Shown here in pieces: positions 55,449 through 63,999 of a stretch of DNA of 64,000 nt. The first letter of the stretch is position 1, and the number at the start of each line of letters is the position of its first letter. The translations under genes and the position numbers were made by a program. Source of the DNA: Streptomyces sp. H39-S7 (GTDB lineage Bacteria; Actinomycetota; Actinomycetes; Streptomycetales; Streptomycetaceae); the NCBI RefSeq assembly GCF_027158205.1, contig NZ_JAPVLU010000014.1, positions 131,574-195,573 on the forward strand, in the 5' to 3' direction. The notes below the pieces were generated by a model. It was not told the origin of the DNA, did no database searches, and saw nothing but the letters and a program-made list of their open reading frames with translations.

Positions 55449-57137
55449 GTGGCGGCGGAGCGACGCGGGACCGCGGAGCGACGGGCGGCGGGCGGTGTCC
55501 CCGACGGACTGATCCTCGGGATCCTGGGCTTCCTGCTGGGCATGACCATCATGGTCTGGACGGCCACCGGCATCGCGGGGCTCTTCGCCCACGGCAGCTG
55601 GCCGACCGCCGTGCACTTCACCCGCACCCCGCTGGCCATGCGCCACCTGATGGGCGATCCGCACGACATCCCCGGCGCCTGGCCGGAGTCCCCGCCGCTC
55701 GAACTCCCGGGCTCCGGGCTCTTCTGGGGCATCTTCATCGGCCAGTTGATGGTCCTCTTCGTCCTGACGGTCTTCCTCATCGGCGTCCTCACTCGCTACC
55801 GGGTGGTCCGCGCCAACCACCGCGCCGCGCGGGAGACGGCCGAGTCGGAACGGTCCGAGGACGCCGACGCCGTCCCCGCGCCGCGCCGGCACAAGCCCGA
55901 GCCCGAGCCCGCCGTCGCGGTCGAACAGCGGCCACCGGCGCCGGAACCGCCGCGCGAACCGGCACCGGCACCGGCCGTACCAACGGCGTACGAGGCGCCA
56001 CCGGCCGTCCCCGTCCCCGCGCCGATCCCCCACCAGGCGCCGGAACCGCAGACCGCCCCCGCGGCCCACGCCCTACCGCCCGTCGCACCACCCGCACGCA
56101 CCGACCCGCTGGCAGGCGGTGAACTGCGCCGGACGTACGTGCTGTTCGCCGCACCGCGCGGCGACAAGGCCAAGCGCGCGGTGGAACCCGCGATCCTGAA
56201 CGCCGCCGGCGCCGTGATCGTCACGACCGCCGACGCCGAGACGTACCGCAGGACCGTCGGCAACCGCGCCAAGCTGGGCCCGGTCTCCGTCTACGACCCC
56301 GCGCACCTCATCGACCTTCCGGGGCGGCTGCGCTGGGCCCCGCACACCGGCTGCGAGGACGCGCCGAAGGCCGCGACCCGCGCCACCGCGCTCCTCGCGC
56401 CACTGCGGCCGACGAGCAGCCTGGACTCCCTGACGTTCGCGGCGGCGGAAACCCTGCTGCGCTGCTGGTTGCACGCGGCGGCCGTCGACGGCCTGCCGTT
56501 CCGTCAGGTCCACCGCTGGGCGGCGGGCGGCGCCGCGGGCGGCGAGGCCGTACGGATCCTGCGCACGGCGCGCACCGCCGCGGCCGGCTGGAGCGGCGAG
56601 CTGGAGTCGGTGCTCCACGCCCACCCCGAACGCCGGGACGCCGCACAAGCGTTGATACACCGGGGGCTGGAGTGCCTCAACTCGATCCATATCAGGGACG
56701 CCTGCAATCCCGGTCGAGCCGGTGCGCCCGATTGGGAGTCGTTCGTCGCCGAGAGGGGAACGCTCTACGTGGTGGGCGAGGCGATCGAGGATCCACGAGC
56801 CCGCCCGGGTGCGATGCCACTGCTGACCGCACTCGTATCGAGCGTGGTCGAGCACGGCCGGTCCATGGCTGCGAGGTCATCTGCCGGTCGGCTCGACCCA
56901 CCAATCACGCTGGTCCTCGACGACATCGCCGCGCTGGCCCCGATCCCGGAGCTGCCCGGGCTGCTGTCCACCGGACAGGCCGACGGGCTGCCCGTGCTCG
57001 CCGTGTTCCGTTCGCCGGAGCAGGCCAGGGACCGCTGGCGGACCGCGTTGTGGCAGCAGGCGGACGTACGCCTCACGCTGGGCGATCCGCTCGGCCTGAT
57101 CTCCGACGAGATCCCGGACGCGGTCCAGCTCGGCTGA
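55449..57137 (+). CDS. VirD4/TraG-like coupling protein with degenerate Walker A
   Basis: 562 residues. Two N-terminal transmembrane helices (about 20-45 and 90-115) are followed by a Pro/Ala/Glu-rich linker (140-215) and a RecA-like domain. Where VirD4 has GPTGSGKT the sequence is APRGDKAKR (235-243), so the Gly-Lys-Ser/Thr is lost. The Walker B region is ITLVLDDIAALAPIPELPG, and the surrounding order (VYDPAHLIDLPG; RWAPHTGCEDAPKAATRA) is as in TraG/VirD4. Probably does not hydrolyse ATP by itself. The GTG start is one base after the upstream stop codon. Last gene of the operon. Confidence 0.75.
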   Translation: MAAERRGTAERRAAGGVPDGLILGILGFLLGMTIMVWTATGIAGLFAHGSWPTAVHFTRTPLAMRHLMGDPHDIPGAWPESPPLELPGSGLFWGIFIGQLMVLFVLTVFLIGVLTRYRVVRANHRAARETAESERSEDADAVPAPRRHKPEPEPAVAVEQRPPAPEPPREPAPAPAVPTAYEAPPAVPVPAPIPHQAPEPQTAPAAHALPPVAPPARTDPLAGGELRRTYVLFAAPRGDKAKRAVEPAILNAAGAVIVTTADAETYRRTVGNRAKLGPVSVYDPAHLIDLPGRLRWAPHTGCEDAPKAATRATALLAPLRPTSSLDSLTFAAAETLLRCWLHAAAVDGLPFRQVHRWAAGGAAGGEAVRILRTARTAAAGWSGELESVLHAHPERRDAAQALIHRGLECLNSIHIRDACNPGRAGAPDWESFVAERGTLYVVGEAIEDPRARPGAMPLLTALVSSVVEHGRSMAARSSAGRLDPPITLVLDDIAALAPIPELPGLLSTGQADGLPVLAVFRSPEQARDRWRTALWQQADVRLTLGDPLGLISDEIPDAVQLG

Positions 57138-57175
57138 GGCGTCCCGGCCGTCCCGCTGTCCCGCCGTACGGCCGA

Positions 57176-58258
57176 TCAGTCCCGCGGCGCCCGGCCCACC
57201 GAATCGCGCACCACGATGTGCGTGCCCAGCAGATGGCGGCGCTGCGCCGGACCGCCCGACACGTCCTCGGACAGCGCGATCCTGACCGCCTCCCGTCCCA
57301 GCTCGTACGAGGGGATGTGCACGGTCGTCAGGGGCGGGTTGAGGTCCTGCGCGAAGTGCTCGTTGTTGTACCCGACGACGGACACGTCCTCGGGCGTCCG
57401 CAGCCCGGCGTCGCGCAGCGCGGACATCGCGCCCGCCGCGACGAGATCGTCGCCCGCGAAGACCGCCGTGAACTCCGGCCTGCCCCCGGACGCCGCGATC
57501 ATGGACCGCACCGCCGCATAGGCGTTGTCCCGGCCGAGACCCGATCCCGCGACCCGCGCCGACTCCGGGTCAAGACCGTGGTCCGCGAGCGCGCGACGGT
57601 ACCCGGACAGGCGCGGCTCGAAGGTGCTGTGGCCCGGGAGCCGGCCGAGGAACAGGATCCGCCGGTGACCGGCCGACAGCAGATGGCTGGTGATCGCGTA
57701 AGCGCCCGCCTCGTTGTCGTACTCGACGACGAGCACCGGCATGTCGGGCGTGGGCGCCGGACGGCCGCACAGCACCAGCCGGGACCCGGCCGCGGACAGG
57801 GCGTGCGCGTACTCGTTCAGCCGGGCCCGGTACGGCTCGTCCTCGACGGCGCCGCCGACCAGCACCACCACCTCGGCCCGCTGCTCGCGCATCATCTGCA
57901 CGAGCGCCAGCTCCCGCGCGATGTCACCGCCGTGGCTGCACACCAGGCACAGCCGGCCGCGGGCCGCCGCCTCCTGCTCGACGCCCTGGGCGACCTCCGC
58001 GTAGAACGGGCTGTCGACGGCCTGGACGATGACCGCGACGGTCTTCGGGCCGGTCCCCGCCAGTGCCCGCGCCCGCGCGTCGATGACGTAGTCCAGGTCC
58101 TTCACCGCCCGCAGCACCTTCGCGCGCGCCGCGGCGGAGGTCGGGTAGTTCCCGGCCAGGACCCGCGAGACCGTCGCGACCGATACGCCCGCCCGTTCGG
58201 CGACGTCCCGAATGGTCACCCGGCGCTGCCCGCCGCCCCGTGCTGCTGCTTCCGTCAT
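57176..58258 (-). CDS. LacI-family repressor of the adjacent sugar transporter
   Basis: 360 residues from the ATG at 58258. HTH VTIRDVAERAGVSVATVSRV, hinge AARAKVLRAVKDLDYVIDAR, and a sugar-binding-type effector domain. It is the last gene on the strand behind the ABC transporter genes. Palindromes with GTAAAC/GTTTAC half-sites in the transporter promoter are its likely operators. The sugar is not known. Confidence 0.9.
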   Translation of the reverse strand: MTEAAARGGGQRRVTIRDVAERAGVSVATVSRVLAGNYPTSAAARAKVLRAVKDLDYVIDARARALAGTGPKTVAVIVQAVDSPFYAEVAQGVEQEAAARGRLCLVCSHGGDIARELALVQMMREQRAEVVVLVGGAVEDEPYRARLNEYAHALSAAGSRLVLCGRPAPTPDMPVLVVEYDNEAGAYAITSHLLSAGHRRILFLGRLPGHSTFEPRLSGYRRALADHGLDPESARVAGSGLGRDNAYAAVRSMIAASGGRPEFTAVFAGDDLVAAGAMSALRDAGLRTPEDVSVVGYNNEHFAQDLNPPLTTVHIPSYELGREAVRIALSEDVSGGPAQRRHLLGTHIVVRDSVGRAPRD

Positions 58259-58475
58259 GCCCGCATGCCCGCCGTCCGATTCCGTGCGCCCCGGGCCGGC
58301 CGCCGGCACCGGCTGCGGGTGGCCGACCGGTCGTCCGGCGCCACGCACGCCACCCCGTCGAGCCCCACCCCGCGCTGCCGCCCAGCGTAGCCGTGCCACG
58401 CCCGGCGGCAGCGCCCTCCACACCCAGCGAGCCACGCGCACCGGCGCCCGCCCACTCGCGCTCCTCCACCCGCGC

Positions 58476-60122
58476 TCAGGTGTTGGCGGCGTAGTCCTTC
58501 GCCAGTTCGTCGGCCATCCGCGCGCGACCGTCGTTGCGGGCCTTCTTGACCACCGCGTCCCACTCGCCGACCGGCTTCCGCCCGGCCACGATGCTCATCA
58601 CGCTGTCCCGCAGATACTGGTCGACATTGGCGCCGACCCGGCTCAGCGTCGCCGACTGCAGCCCGAAGCGCGGATTGCGGACCATCAGCGGCACGGCCTT
58701 GACCTGCCACGCGTGGTTGGTCCGCACCGCCTCCGGCTGCCCCGGGATGAAGAGCACCTGCGGTGCGTCGCACAGGTACTTGAACGGCAGGTTGGTGTTG
58801 CCCTCCAGCAGCCCCAGCTCGTTCAGCTTCGGCGCGCCGTCGGCGCCCCGGCTGAAGTGGGTCCCCTCGATGCCGTAGTGCAGCAGCTCGTACTCCTTGC
58901 TGCCGAACGGTGAGGCAAGGTAGTCCAGCACCCGCAGCATCAGCTGGAGCCGGTCCTTCGAGGCCTTCTTCAGCACGGTGTAGCCGAAGATGTTGCGCGC
59001 CTGCTGGATGGCGGGCTTCGCGCCGCCCGAGCTGTACGGCAGCGCCGCGTCCAGGTCGAACTTCCCCTTGATGCCCTGGATGTTGCTGATGAGCGCGCCG
59101 AAGCCGTCCGTCATCGAGGCGACGGTGCCGTTGTAGAACTGCGACTTGAGGTCCACCTGCGAGGTCGCCGAGGCGTTCGGCTCGTAGACGCCGGCCGCCC
59201 GCAGCTTCGCCATGTACTCGATGGCCGCCCGGAACTCGGGGGTGGCGTACGCGTCGCTGAACGCACCGCCCGCCACCTTCCACTCGTAGGGCGCGCCGAA
59301 CGCGAGCGCGTGCACGTTCACCCCGAACACGCTCTGCTGCGAGGCACCCAGCGCGTACTTCCTGCCGCTGGTCGCCGCCGTCGCCACGGCCAGGAAGTCC
59401 TCGGCGGTCCAGCCGTCCTTCATCCCGGCCCCGTCGAACACGTTCCTGTTGACCCACAGGGTGTTGCCGGGCTTGGAGCGCTCCACCGGCACCCCGAAGA
59501 TCCGGCCGCCGATGCGGCCCATGTCCTGCCAGGCGTAGGTGGGGATGTTCGCCAGGTTCGGGTACTGCTTGACGGCGTCGCCCGACAGGAGCTCCGACAG
59601 GTCGGCGCACTTGGACTGCACGAACTCGGCCTCGCGCGGCAGTACATACCCGCCGCCGATGTTGATGATGTCCGGCAGGTCGTCGCCCGCCATCAGCGTC
59701 GCCATCTTGTTGGGGTAGTCCGAGTCCGGGACGACCGTGTACTCGATGGTCACACCGAGCGCCTCGTTGACCGCCGTCCAGAACTTGTTCTGTCCGGCCG
59801 CCTTGGGCGGCGTCCCGTACGTGATCGTCAGCACCTTGATCGTGCTGCCGTCACCGGGCTTGGCGGCCACCGCCCGCACCAGGTTCTTCGGGTACGAGGT
59901 GAAGCCGGCCTGCACACCGTTCGCCGTGCCCGGCAGGTCGGGCACCGGGCCCTGGAAGGGCAGATGCGCCGGCCAGGCGGCCAGCTTCTTGCCCGCGTTG
60001 GAGACGTCGTGCCCGCCCGAGGAGGAGGAACAGGCGGTGAGGACGGAGGGGACGGCGAGGGCAGCGCCACCGGCGGCGATCGAGCGCAGCACGGTACGCC
60101 GCGAGTACGACGAGGAACTCAA
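58476..60122 (-). CDS. Sugar ABC transporter substrate-binding lipoprotein
   Basis: 548 residues from a TTG start with AAAGGA eight bases upstream (no ATG or GTG fits better). Tat-like signal SYSRRTVLRSIAAGG and lipobox LTAC. Length and features (MATLMAGDDLPDIINIGGGY; NTLWVNRNVFDGAGMKDGWT) match the long LplA/YtcQ group of family 1 binding proteins, often for oligosaccharides such as rhamnogalacturonan or xylan fragments. The permeases precede it. Confidence 0.88.
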   Translation of the reverse strand: MSSSSYSRRTVLRSIAAGGAALAVPSVLTACSSSSGGHDVSNAGKKLAAWPAHLPFQGPVPDLPGTANGVQAGFTSYPKNLVRAVAAKPGDGSTIKVLTITYGTPPKAAGQNKFWTAVNEALGVTIEYTVVPDSDYPNKMATLMAGDDLPDIINIGGGYVLPREAEFVQSKCADLSELLSGDAVKQYPNLANIPTYAWQDMGRIGGRIFGVPVERSKPGNTLWVNRNVFDGAGMKDGWTAEDFLAVATAATSGRKYALGASQQSVFGVNVHALAFGAPYEWKVAGGAFSDAYATPEFRAAIEYMAKLRAAGVYEPNASATSQVDLKSQFYNGTVASMTDGFGALISNIQGIKGKFDLDAALPYSSGGAKPAIQQARNIFGYTVLKKASKDRLQLMLRVLDYLASPFGSKEYELLHYGIEGTHFSRGADGAPKLNELGLLEGNTNLPFKYLCDAPQVLFIPGQPEAVRTNHAWQVKAVPLMVRNPRFGLQSATLSRVGANVDQYLRDSVMSIVAGRKPVGEWDAVVKKARNDGRARMADELAKDYAANT

Positions 60123-60166
60123 CGGAATGGTCCTTTCGGAGGGAGGACGCGAAGACGGAGAGAGGC

Positions 60167-61054
60167 TCAGCTCTTGATGGCGCCGGTGAGCACGCCCTTG
60201 GTGAAGTACTTCTGCAGGAAGGGGTAGACGACGAGGATCGGCACGGTCGCCACGACCAGCACCGCCATCTGGATCGTCTGCGGCGCGGACACCATGCCCG
60301 CCTCGCTCACCCCGGTGTCGGCGATCTGGGCGCCGTTGATCACATACGTCCGCAGCACCTGCTGCAGCGGCCAGTGGTCGGAGTTGAGATAGATCGACGC
60401 GTAGAACCAGGCGTTCCAGTACGAGACCGCGTAGAAGAGCCCGACGACGGCCAGGGCCGCCTTGGAGAGCGGAAGGACGATCTTCCGCAAGACCATCCAG
60501 TCCCCCGCCCCGTCGAGCCGGGCCGCCTCGTACAACTCCTCGGGCACGGACTGGAAGAAGCCGCGCAGCACGATCAGGTTGAAGACGTTGATCAGCACGG
60601 GCGCGACGAGCGAGGAGTAGCTGTCCAGCATGCCCAGCTCCTTGACCAGCAGGAAGCCGGGGATCATGCCGGGCGGGAAGAGGAAAGTGAAGAGGATCAG
60701 CAACAGCACGGGGCGGCCGCCGAAGACCCCGGGCCGGCTCAGCGCGTACGCCAGACCGATCGTGCACGCGAGGCTCACCGCCGTGCCGATGACCGTCACC
60801 CCGGCGCTCACCATCAGCGCGTGCCCGACGATCCCGCCGTCGAAGATCTGCTGGTACGCGCGCAGGGTCGGATGCTGCGGCCACAGCACCCAGCCGCCGT
60901 TGTCCACGACCTCCTGGTTGGAGGCGAGGCTGGTCGAGACGATGATCAGGAACGGAACGAGGACCAGTGCCACGACCGCGACCAGCGCCACGGCCTTCGC
61001 CGCCCGCGTGACCGGCCGCGGCTTCTCCATCCAGCTGGGGCGGACGGCGCTCAT
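60167..61054 (-). CDS. Sugar ABC transporter permease (LplC/MalG type)
   Basis: 295 residues, six helices, with the EAA loop EELYEAARLDGAGDWMVLRK. The chain ends near YFTKGVLTGAIKS, the typical end of YtcP/LplC proteins. The ATG overlaps the stop of the upstream permease by four bases (ATGA). Confidence 0.92.
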   Translation of the reverse strand: MSAVRPSWMEKPRPVTRAAKAVALVAVVALVLVPFLIIVSTSLASNQEVVDNGGWVLWPQHPTLRAYQQIFDGGIVGHALMVSAGVTVIGTAVSLACTIGLAYALSRPGVFGGRPVLLLILFTFLFPPGMIPGFLLVKELGMLDSYSSLVAPVLINVFNLIVLRGFFQSVPEELYEAARLDGAGDWMVLRKIVLPLSKAALAVVGLFYAVSYWNAWFYASIYLNSDHWPLQQVLRTYVINGAQIADTGVSEAGMVSAPQTIQMAVLVVATVPILVVYPFLQKYFTKGVLTGAIKS

Positions 61055-62073
61055 CGGTACACCCCCTGCTCTCCAAGACGATGGGCGATCTTGTTCGCCG
61101 TGTAGACCAGCGCGGCACCCACCAGGCCCTTGAACAGCCCCGCGGCGGCGGCGAACCCGAAGTCGCCGCCGATGATGCCCTTGTAGTAGACGAAGGTGTC
61201 GATGATCTCCGCCGCCTCCGGGCCCACGGCCGGCCGCTGCAGCAGCATCTGCTCGAAGCCGACGGACAGGACGTCGCCGAGCCGCATGATCAGCAGGAGT
61301 ACGACGATGGGACGCACGGCGGGCAGCGTGACGTGCCAGAAGCGCCGCCACGGTCCGGCGCCGTCGATCGCCGCCGCCTCGTACTGCTGCTCGTCGACCT
61401 GGGCGAGCGCGGCGAGGAAGATGATCGTCCCCCAGCCGGCGTCCTTCCAGATCACCTGCGCGACCACCAGCGGCTTGAACGCGTCGGGGTTCCCGATGAT
61501 GTCGACGCTGTGCAGTCCCGCCTCGCCGAGCGCGCTGTTCAGCAGCCCGGTGTCACCCAGCAGTTGCTGGAAGAGCGCGACGACGATCACCCAGGACAGG
61601 AAGTGCGGGAGGTACGCGACGCTCTGCACGAAACGCCGGACGCTGGCCCTCGTCAGGCTGTGCAGGAGCATGGCGAGCGCGAGCGGGACGGGGAAGTAGA
61701 ACGTCAGCTGCAGCAGCGCTATCCACAGGGTGTTGACAACGGACGCCCAGAAATCGGCGTCCTCGAACATCCGCTGGAAGTTCTCCACCCCGATCCACTG
61801 GCTCGCCCACAGCCCGTCGAACGGCACGTAGTCCTTGAAGGCGATGACGTTGCCGGCCATCGCGCCGTAGTGGAACAGCAGGAAGTACGCCAGACCCGGC
61901 AGCGTCAGCAGCAGCAGGACCCGGTCCTTTCGAAACCGCTTCCACCGCGAGCCCCGCGCGTCCCGGCGGGGCGGCCCACCCGGGTCGGCCGCCCCGCCCT
62001 CCCGTTCGTGCTCGTCACAGGGCACTACGACCGCATGACTGCGATCGGTGGCGCCCCGATTGGCTGTCGCCAT
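61051..62073 (-). CDS. Sugar ABC transporter permease (LplB/MalF type)
   Basis: 340 residues. A charged cytoplasmic start of ~50 residues, then six helices with the EAA loop EQQYEAAAIDGAGPWRRFWH. First gene of the operon; it is preceded by a promoter whose -10 overlaps a LacI-type palindrome. No ATPase gene is present; in Streptomyces the shared MsiK ATPase serves such importers. Confidence 0.92.
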   Translation of the reverse strand: MATANRGATDRSHAVVVPCDEHEREGGAADPGGPPRRDARGSRWKRFRKDRVLLLLTLPGLAYFLLFHYGAMAGNVIAFKDYVPFDGLWASQWIGVENFQRMFEDADFWASVVNTLWIALLQLTFYFPVPLALAMLLHSLTRASVRRFVQSVAYLPHFLSWVIVVALFQQLLGDTGLLNSALGEAGLHSVDIIGNPDAFKPLVVAQVIWKDAGWGTIIFLAALAQVDEQQYEAAAIDGAGPWRRFWHVTLPAVRPIVVLLLIMRLGDVLSVGFEQMLLQRPAVGPEAAEIIDTFVYYKGIIGGDFGFAAAAGLFKGLVGAALVYTANKIAHRLGEQGVYR

Positions 62074-62102
62074 CGCGTCCTCCCTGACGGTCGAGTGGGA
62101 GG

Positions 62103-62131
62103 AAAGTAAACCGGTTACTACGTGAGGTCAA
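62103..62131 (-). promoter_or_regulatory. Promoter and overlapping LacI operator of the ABC transporter operon
   Basis: On the minus strand TTGACC (62131-62126), 17 bp, TACTTT (62108-62103). The palindrome GTAAACCGGTTAC (62106-62118) covers the spacer end and part of the -10, so a bound LacI protein would shut the promoter. Confidence 0.7.
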
Positions 62132-62137
62132 GGGCTT

Positions 62138-62152
62138 GAACCGTTGCGGTTC
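62138..62152. promoter_or_regulatory. Perfect dyad between the two divergent promoters
   Basis: GAACCG-ttg-CGGTTC, with 6-bp perfect arms, lies between the -35 elements of both promoters. It may be a third operator or a site for another regulator. Confidence 0.5.
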
Positions 62153-62207
62153 TTGACCTGGTGGGCTGTCGGCCCTAGCCTCCGATCAACATCAAGTAAC
62201 CGTTTAC
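62153..62207 (+). promoter_or_regulatory. Promoter and downstream LacI operator of the dehydrogenase gene
   Basis: TTGACC (62153-62158), 17 bp, TAGCCT (62176-62181). The operator-like GTAACCGTTTAC lies at 62196-62207, just after the predicted start point, where it would block elongation or initiation. Confidence 0.7.
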
Positions 62208-62222
62208 ATCGTGGGGGTTTCC

Positions 62223-63227
62223 ATGGCGGACCGACCGACCGCAGTCCTGGCCATGCGCGCGGACGTGGTCGACGCGGTGCTCCCCGCCGACCTGCGGGCC
62301 CGGCTCGAGGGCTGCGTACGACTCCATCCCGACGCCATCACCAGCGGCTTCGGCACACCGGCCGCCCGTACGGCCCTCCGCGACGCGGACCTGCTCATCA
62401 CCGGTTGGGGCTGCCCGCTCATCGGCCCGGAAACCCTCGCCGCGGCCCCCCGGCTGGGCGCCGTCATCCACGCTGCGGGCTCCGTCAAACACCATGTGCA
62501 CCCGGCTGTCTGGCAGCGCGGGATCTCCGTCTCGTCCGCGGCCGACGCCAACGCGGGCCCCGTCATCGAATTCACCCTGGCCACCATCGTGCTGGCCGTC
62601 CGCGGCACTCTCCGCACGGCCGCCCGGTACGCCCGCGACGACCTGCCCGGCTTCGCCGAACGCCAGGGGGGCGACGGCGCGACCATCGGCGTGATCGGGG
62701 CATCGCGCATCGGGCGGGGGGTCATCGACCGCCTCACCACCGCGAGCGCCGGCTACCGCGTCCTGCTCGCCGACCCCTACGTATCCGCCCGGACAGCGGC
62801 CGAACTCGGCGTGCACCTGGTGGAGTTGGACGACCTGTGCCGGTCCTCCGACGTCGTCACCGTGCACGCCCCCGACCTACCGGAGACGCACCACCTGCTC
62901 GACGCCCGGCGCCTGGCCCTGCTGCGGGACGGCGCCGCGCTCATCAACACCGCACGGGGCCGGCTCATCGACACGGACGCCCTCGTCCGCGAATGCTCCA
63001 CCGGACGGCTCGACGCCTACCTCGACGTCTCGGAGCCCGAACCGCTCCCGCACGGTCACCCGCTGTTCGCCCTCCCCAACGTCCTGGTCACCCCGCACAT
63101 CGCCGGCTGCCAGGGCAGCGAGGTCCGTCGGCTCGGCACGTACGCCGTGGACGAAGTACGGCGCTGGACCCGGGGCGAGCGGTTGCTGGGCGAGGTCAGC
63201 GCGGCCGACCTGGAGCGGATCGCGTAG
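62223..63227 (+). CDS. D-isomer-specific 2-hydroxyacid dehydrogenase
   Basis: 334 residues. NAD-binding motif IGVIGASRIGRG (a Ser in the middle of the usual GxGxxG), catalytic Arg in NTARGRLID, Glu in DVSEPEPLP and His in TPHIAGCQG. GGGGG lies five bases before the ATG. Divergent from the sugar transporter and sharing its operators, so probably acts on the same carbon source; substrate unknown. Confidence 0.9.
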   Translation: MADRPTAVLAMRADVVDAVLPADLRARLEGCVRLHPDAITSGFGTPAARTALRDADLLITGWGCPLIGPETLAAAPRLGAVIHAAGSVKHHVHPAVWQRGISVSSAADANAGPVIEFTLATIVLAVRGTLRTAARYARDDLPGFAERQGGDGATIGVIGASRIGRGVIDRLTTASAGYRVLLADPYVSARTAAELGVHLVELDDLCRSSDVVTVHAPDLPETHHLLDARRLALLRDGAALINTARGRLIDTDALVRECSTGRLDAYLDVSEPEPLPHGHPLFALPNVLVTPHIAGCQGSEVRRLGTYAVDEVRRWTRGERLLGEVSAADLERIA

Positions 63228-63279
63228 ACCTGTCCGTAGACCTGTGCGGTGCCCGGGCCTGCTCGGTGCTCTGGACCGC

Positions 63280-63789
63280 TCAGACGGGGCGCGCCAGCTC
63301 CAACTCGTACTCGGTCTGTGACGCGTCGAGCGGGAACGCCATCGTCTCGCCGGTCCTGGTGAACCCCAGTCGCGCGTAGAACGCCTGCGCCCGCGCGTTG
63401 TCCTCGTGCACCCACAGCCGAACCCGGCCGATCTTCTCCGGCAGCTCCCAGGACCAGTCGATCGCAGCCCGCAGCAGTTCCTCGGAGAGGCCGGTCCCGC
63501 GGCCCTCCGGCGCCATGTAGACGCCGACGATGTGGGTCTGCGGAACGGGGAACGCGGCTCCGACCTCCACCAGCACCGTGGCCGAGCCCACCCACTCGCC
63601 GGCCTCGTTGACGGCCACGAACCCGGGGGTGGTCCCTCTGCGCTGCCACGTCTCCTCGGGGAACGCCGCTTCCGTCGCGTAGGTGTTGACGAAGGCCACG
63701 CTGCTCGCCGGATCCAGCAGCGCGGCCAGTCTCAGCTGCTTGCGCCGCTGCCACTCGTGAGGCTCGGTGGCACGTATCTCATATCCCAT
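63280..63789 (-). CDS. GNAT-family N-acetyltransferase
   Basis: 169 residues from the ATG at 63789. Motif A is VYMAPEGRGTGLSEELLRA and motif B is HEDNARAQAFYARLGFTRTG. No ribosome binding site is evident; a weak CACGAT hexamer lies six bases before the ATG. It is transcribed in the same direction as the rRNA operon but behind its terminator. Confidence 0.88.
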   Translation of the reverse strand: MGYEIRATEPHEWQRRKQLRLAALLDPASSVAFVNTYATEAAFPEETWQRRGTTPGFVAVNEAGEWVGSATVLVEVGAAFPVPQTHIVGVYMAPEGRGTGLSEELLRAAIDWSWELPEKIGRVRLWVHEDNARAQAFYARLGFTRTGETMAFPLDASQTEYELELARPV

Positions 63790-63828
63790 GCGGCGATCGT
63801 GCCAGCCGTCCCGGCGGCGTCGCAACGC

Positions 63829-63870
63829 AAAAAAACCTCAGGCCCGGGATCAGAGATCCCGGGCCTGAGG
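63829..63870 (-). terminator. Rho-independent terminator of the rRNA operon
   Basis: A perfect 16-bp stem CCTCAGGCCCGGGATC / GATCCCGGGCCTGAGG with a three-base loop, followed on the minus strand by seven Ts. It lies 11 bp after the end of 5S rRNA. Confidence 0.95.
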
Positions 63871-63880
63871 CTTAATGATT

Positions 63881-63999
63881 GTTCGGCGGCGTCCTACTCT
63901 CCCACAGGGTCCCCCCTGCAGTACCATCGGCGCTGAAAGGCTTAGCTTCCGGGTTCGGAATGTAACCGGGCGTTTCCCTAACGCTATGACCACCGAAAC
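63881..63999 (-). rRNA. rrf: 5S ribosomal RNA
   Basis: Read on the minus strand it starts GTTTCGGTGGTCATAGCG and ends near CGCCGCCGAAC, as in Streptomyces 5S rRNA, about 119 nt. The conserved CCCGGTTACATTCCGAACCC and the loop E region GGGAGAGTAGGAC are present. It marks the 3' end of an rRNA operon whose 23S and 16S genes lie beyond the right edge. Confidence 0.96.

Noticed and set aside
48626..57137. Integrated conjugative element or prophage
   Set aside because: No integrase, relaxase, att repeats or tRNA border, and codon use is the same as in neighbouring core genes.
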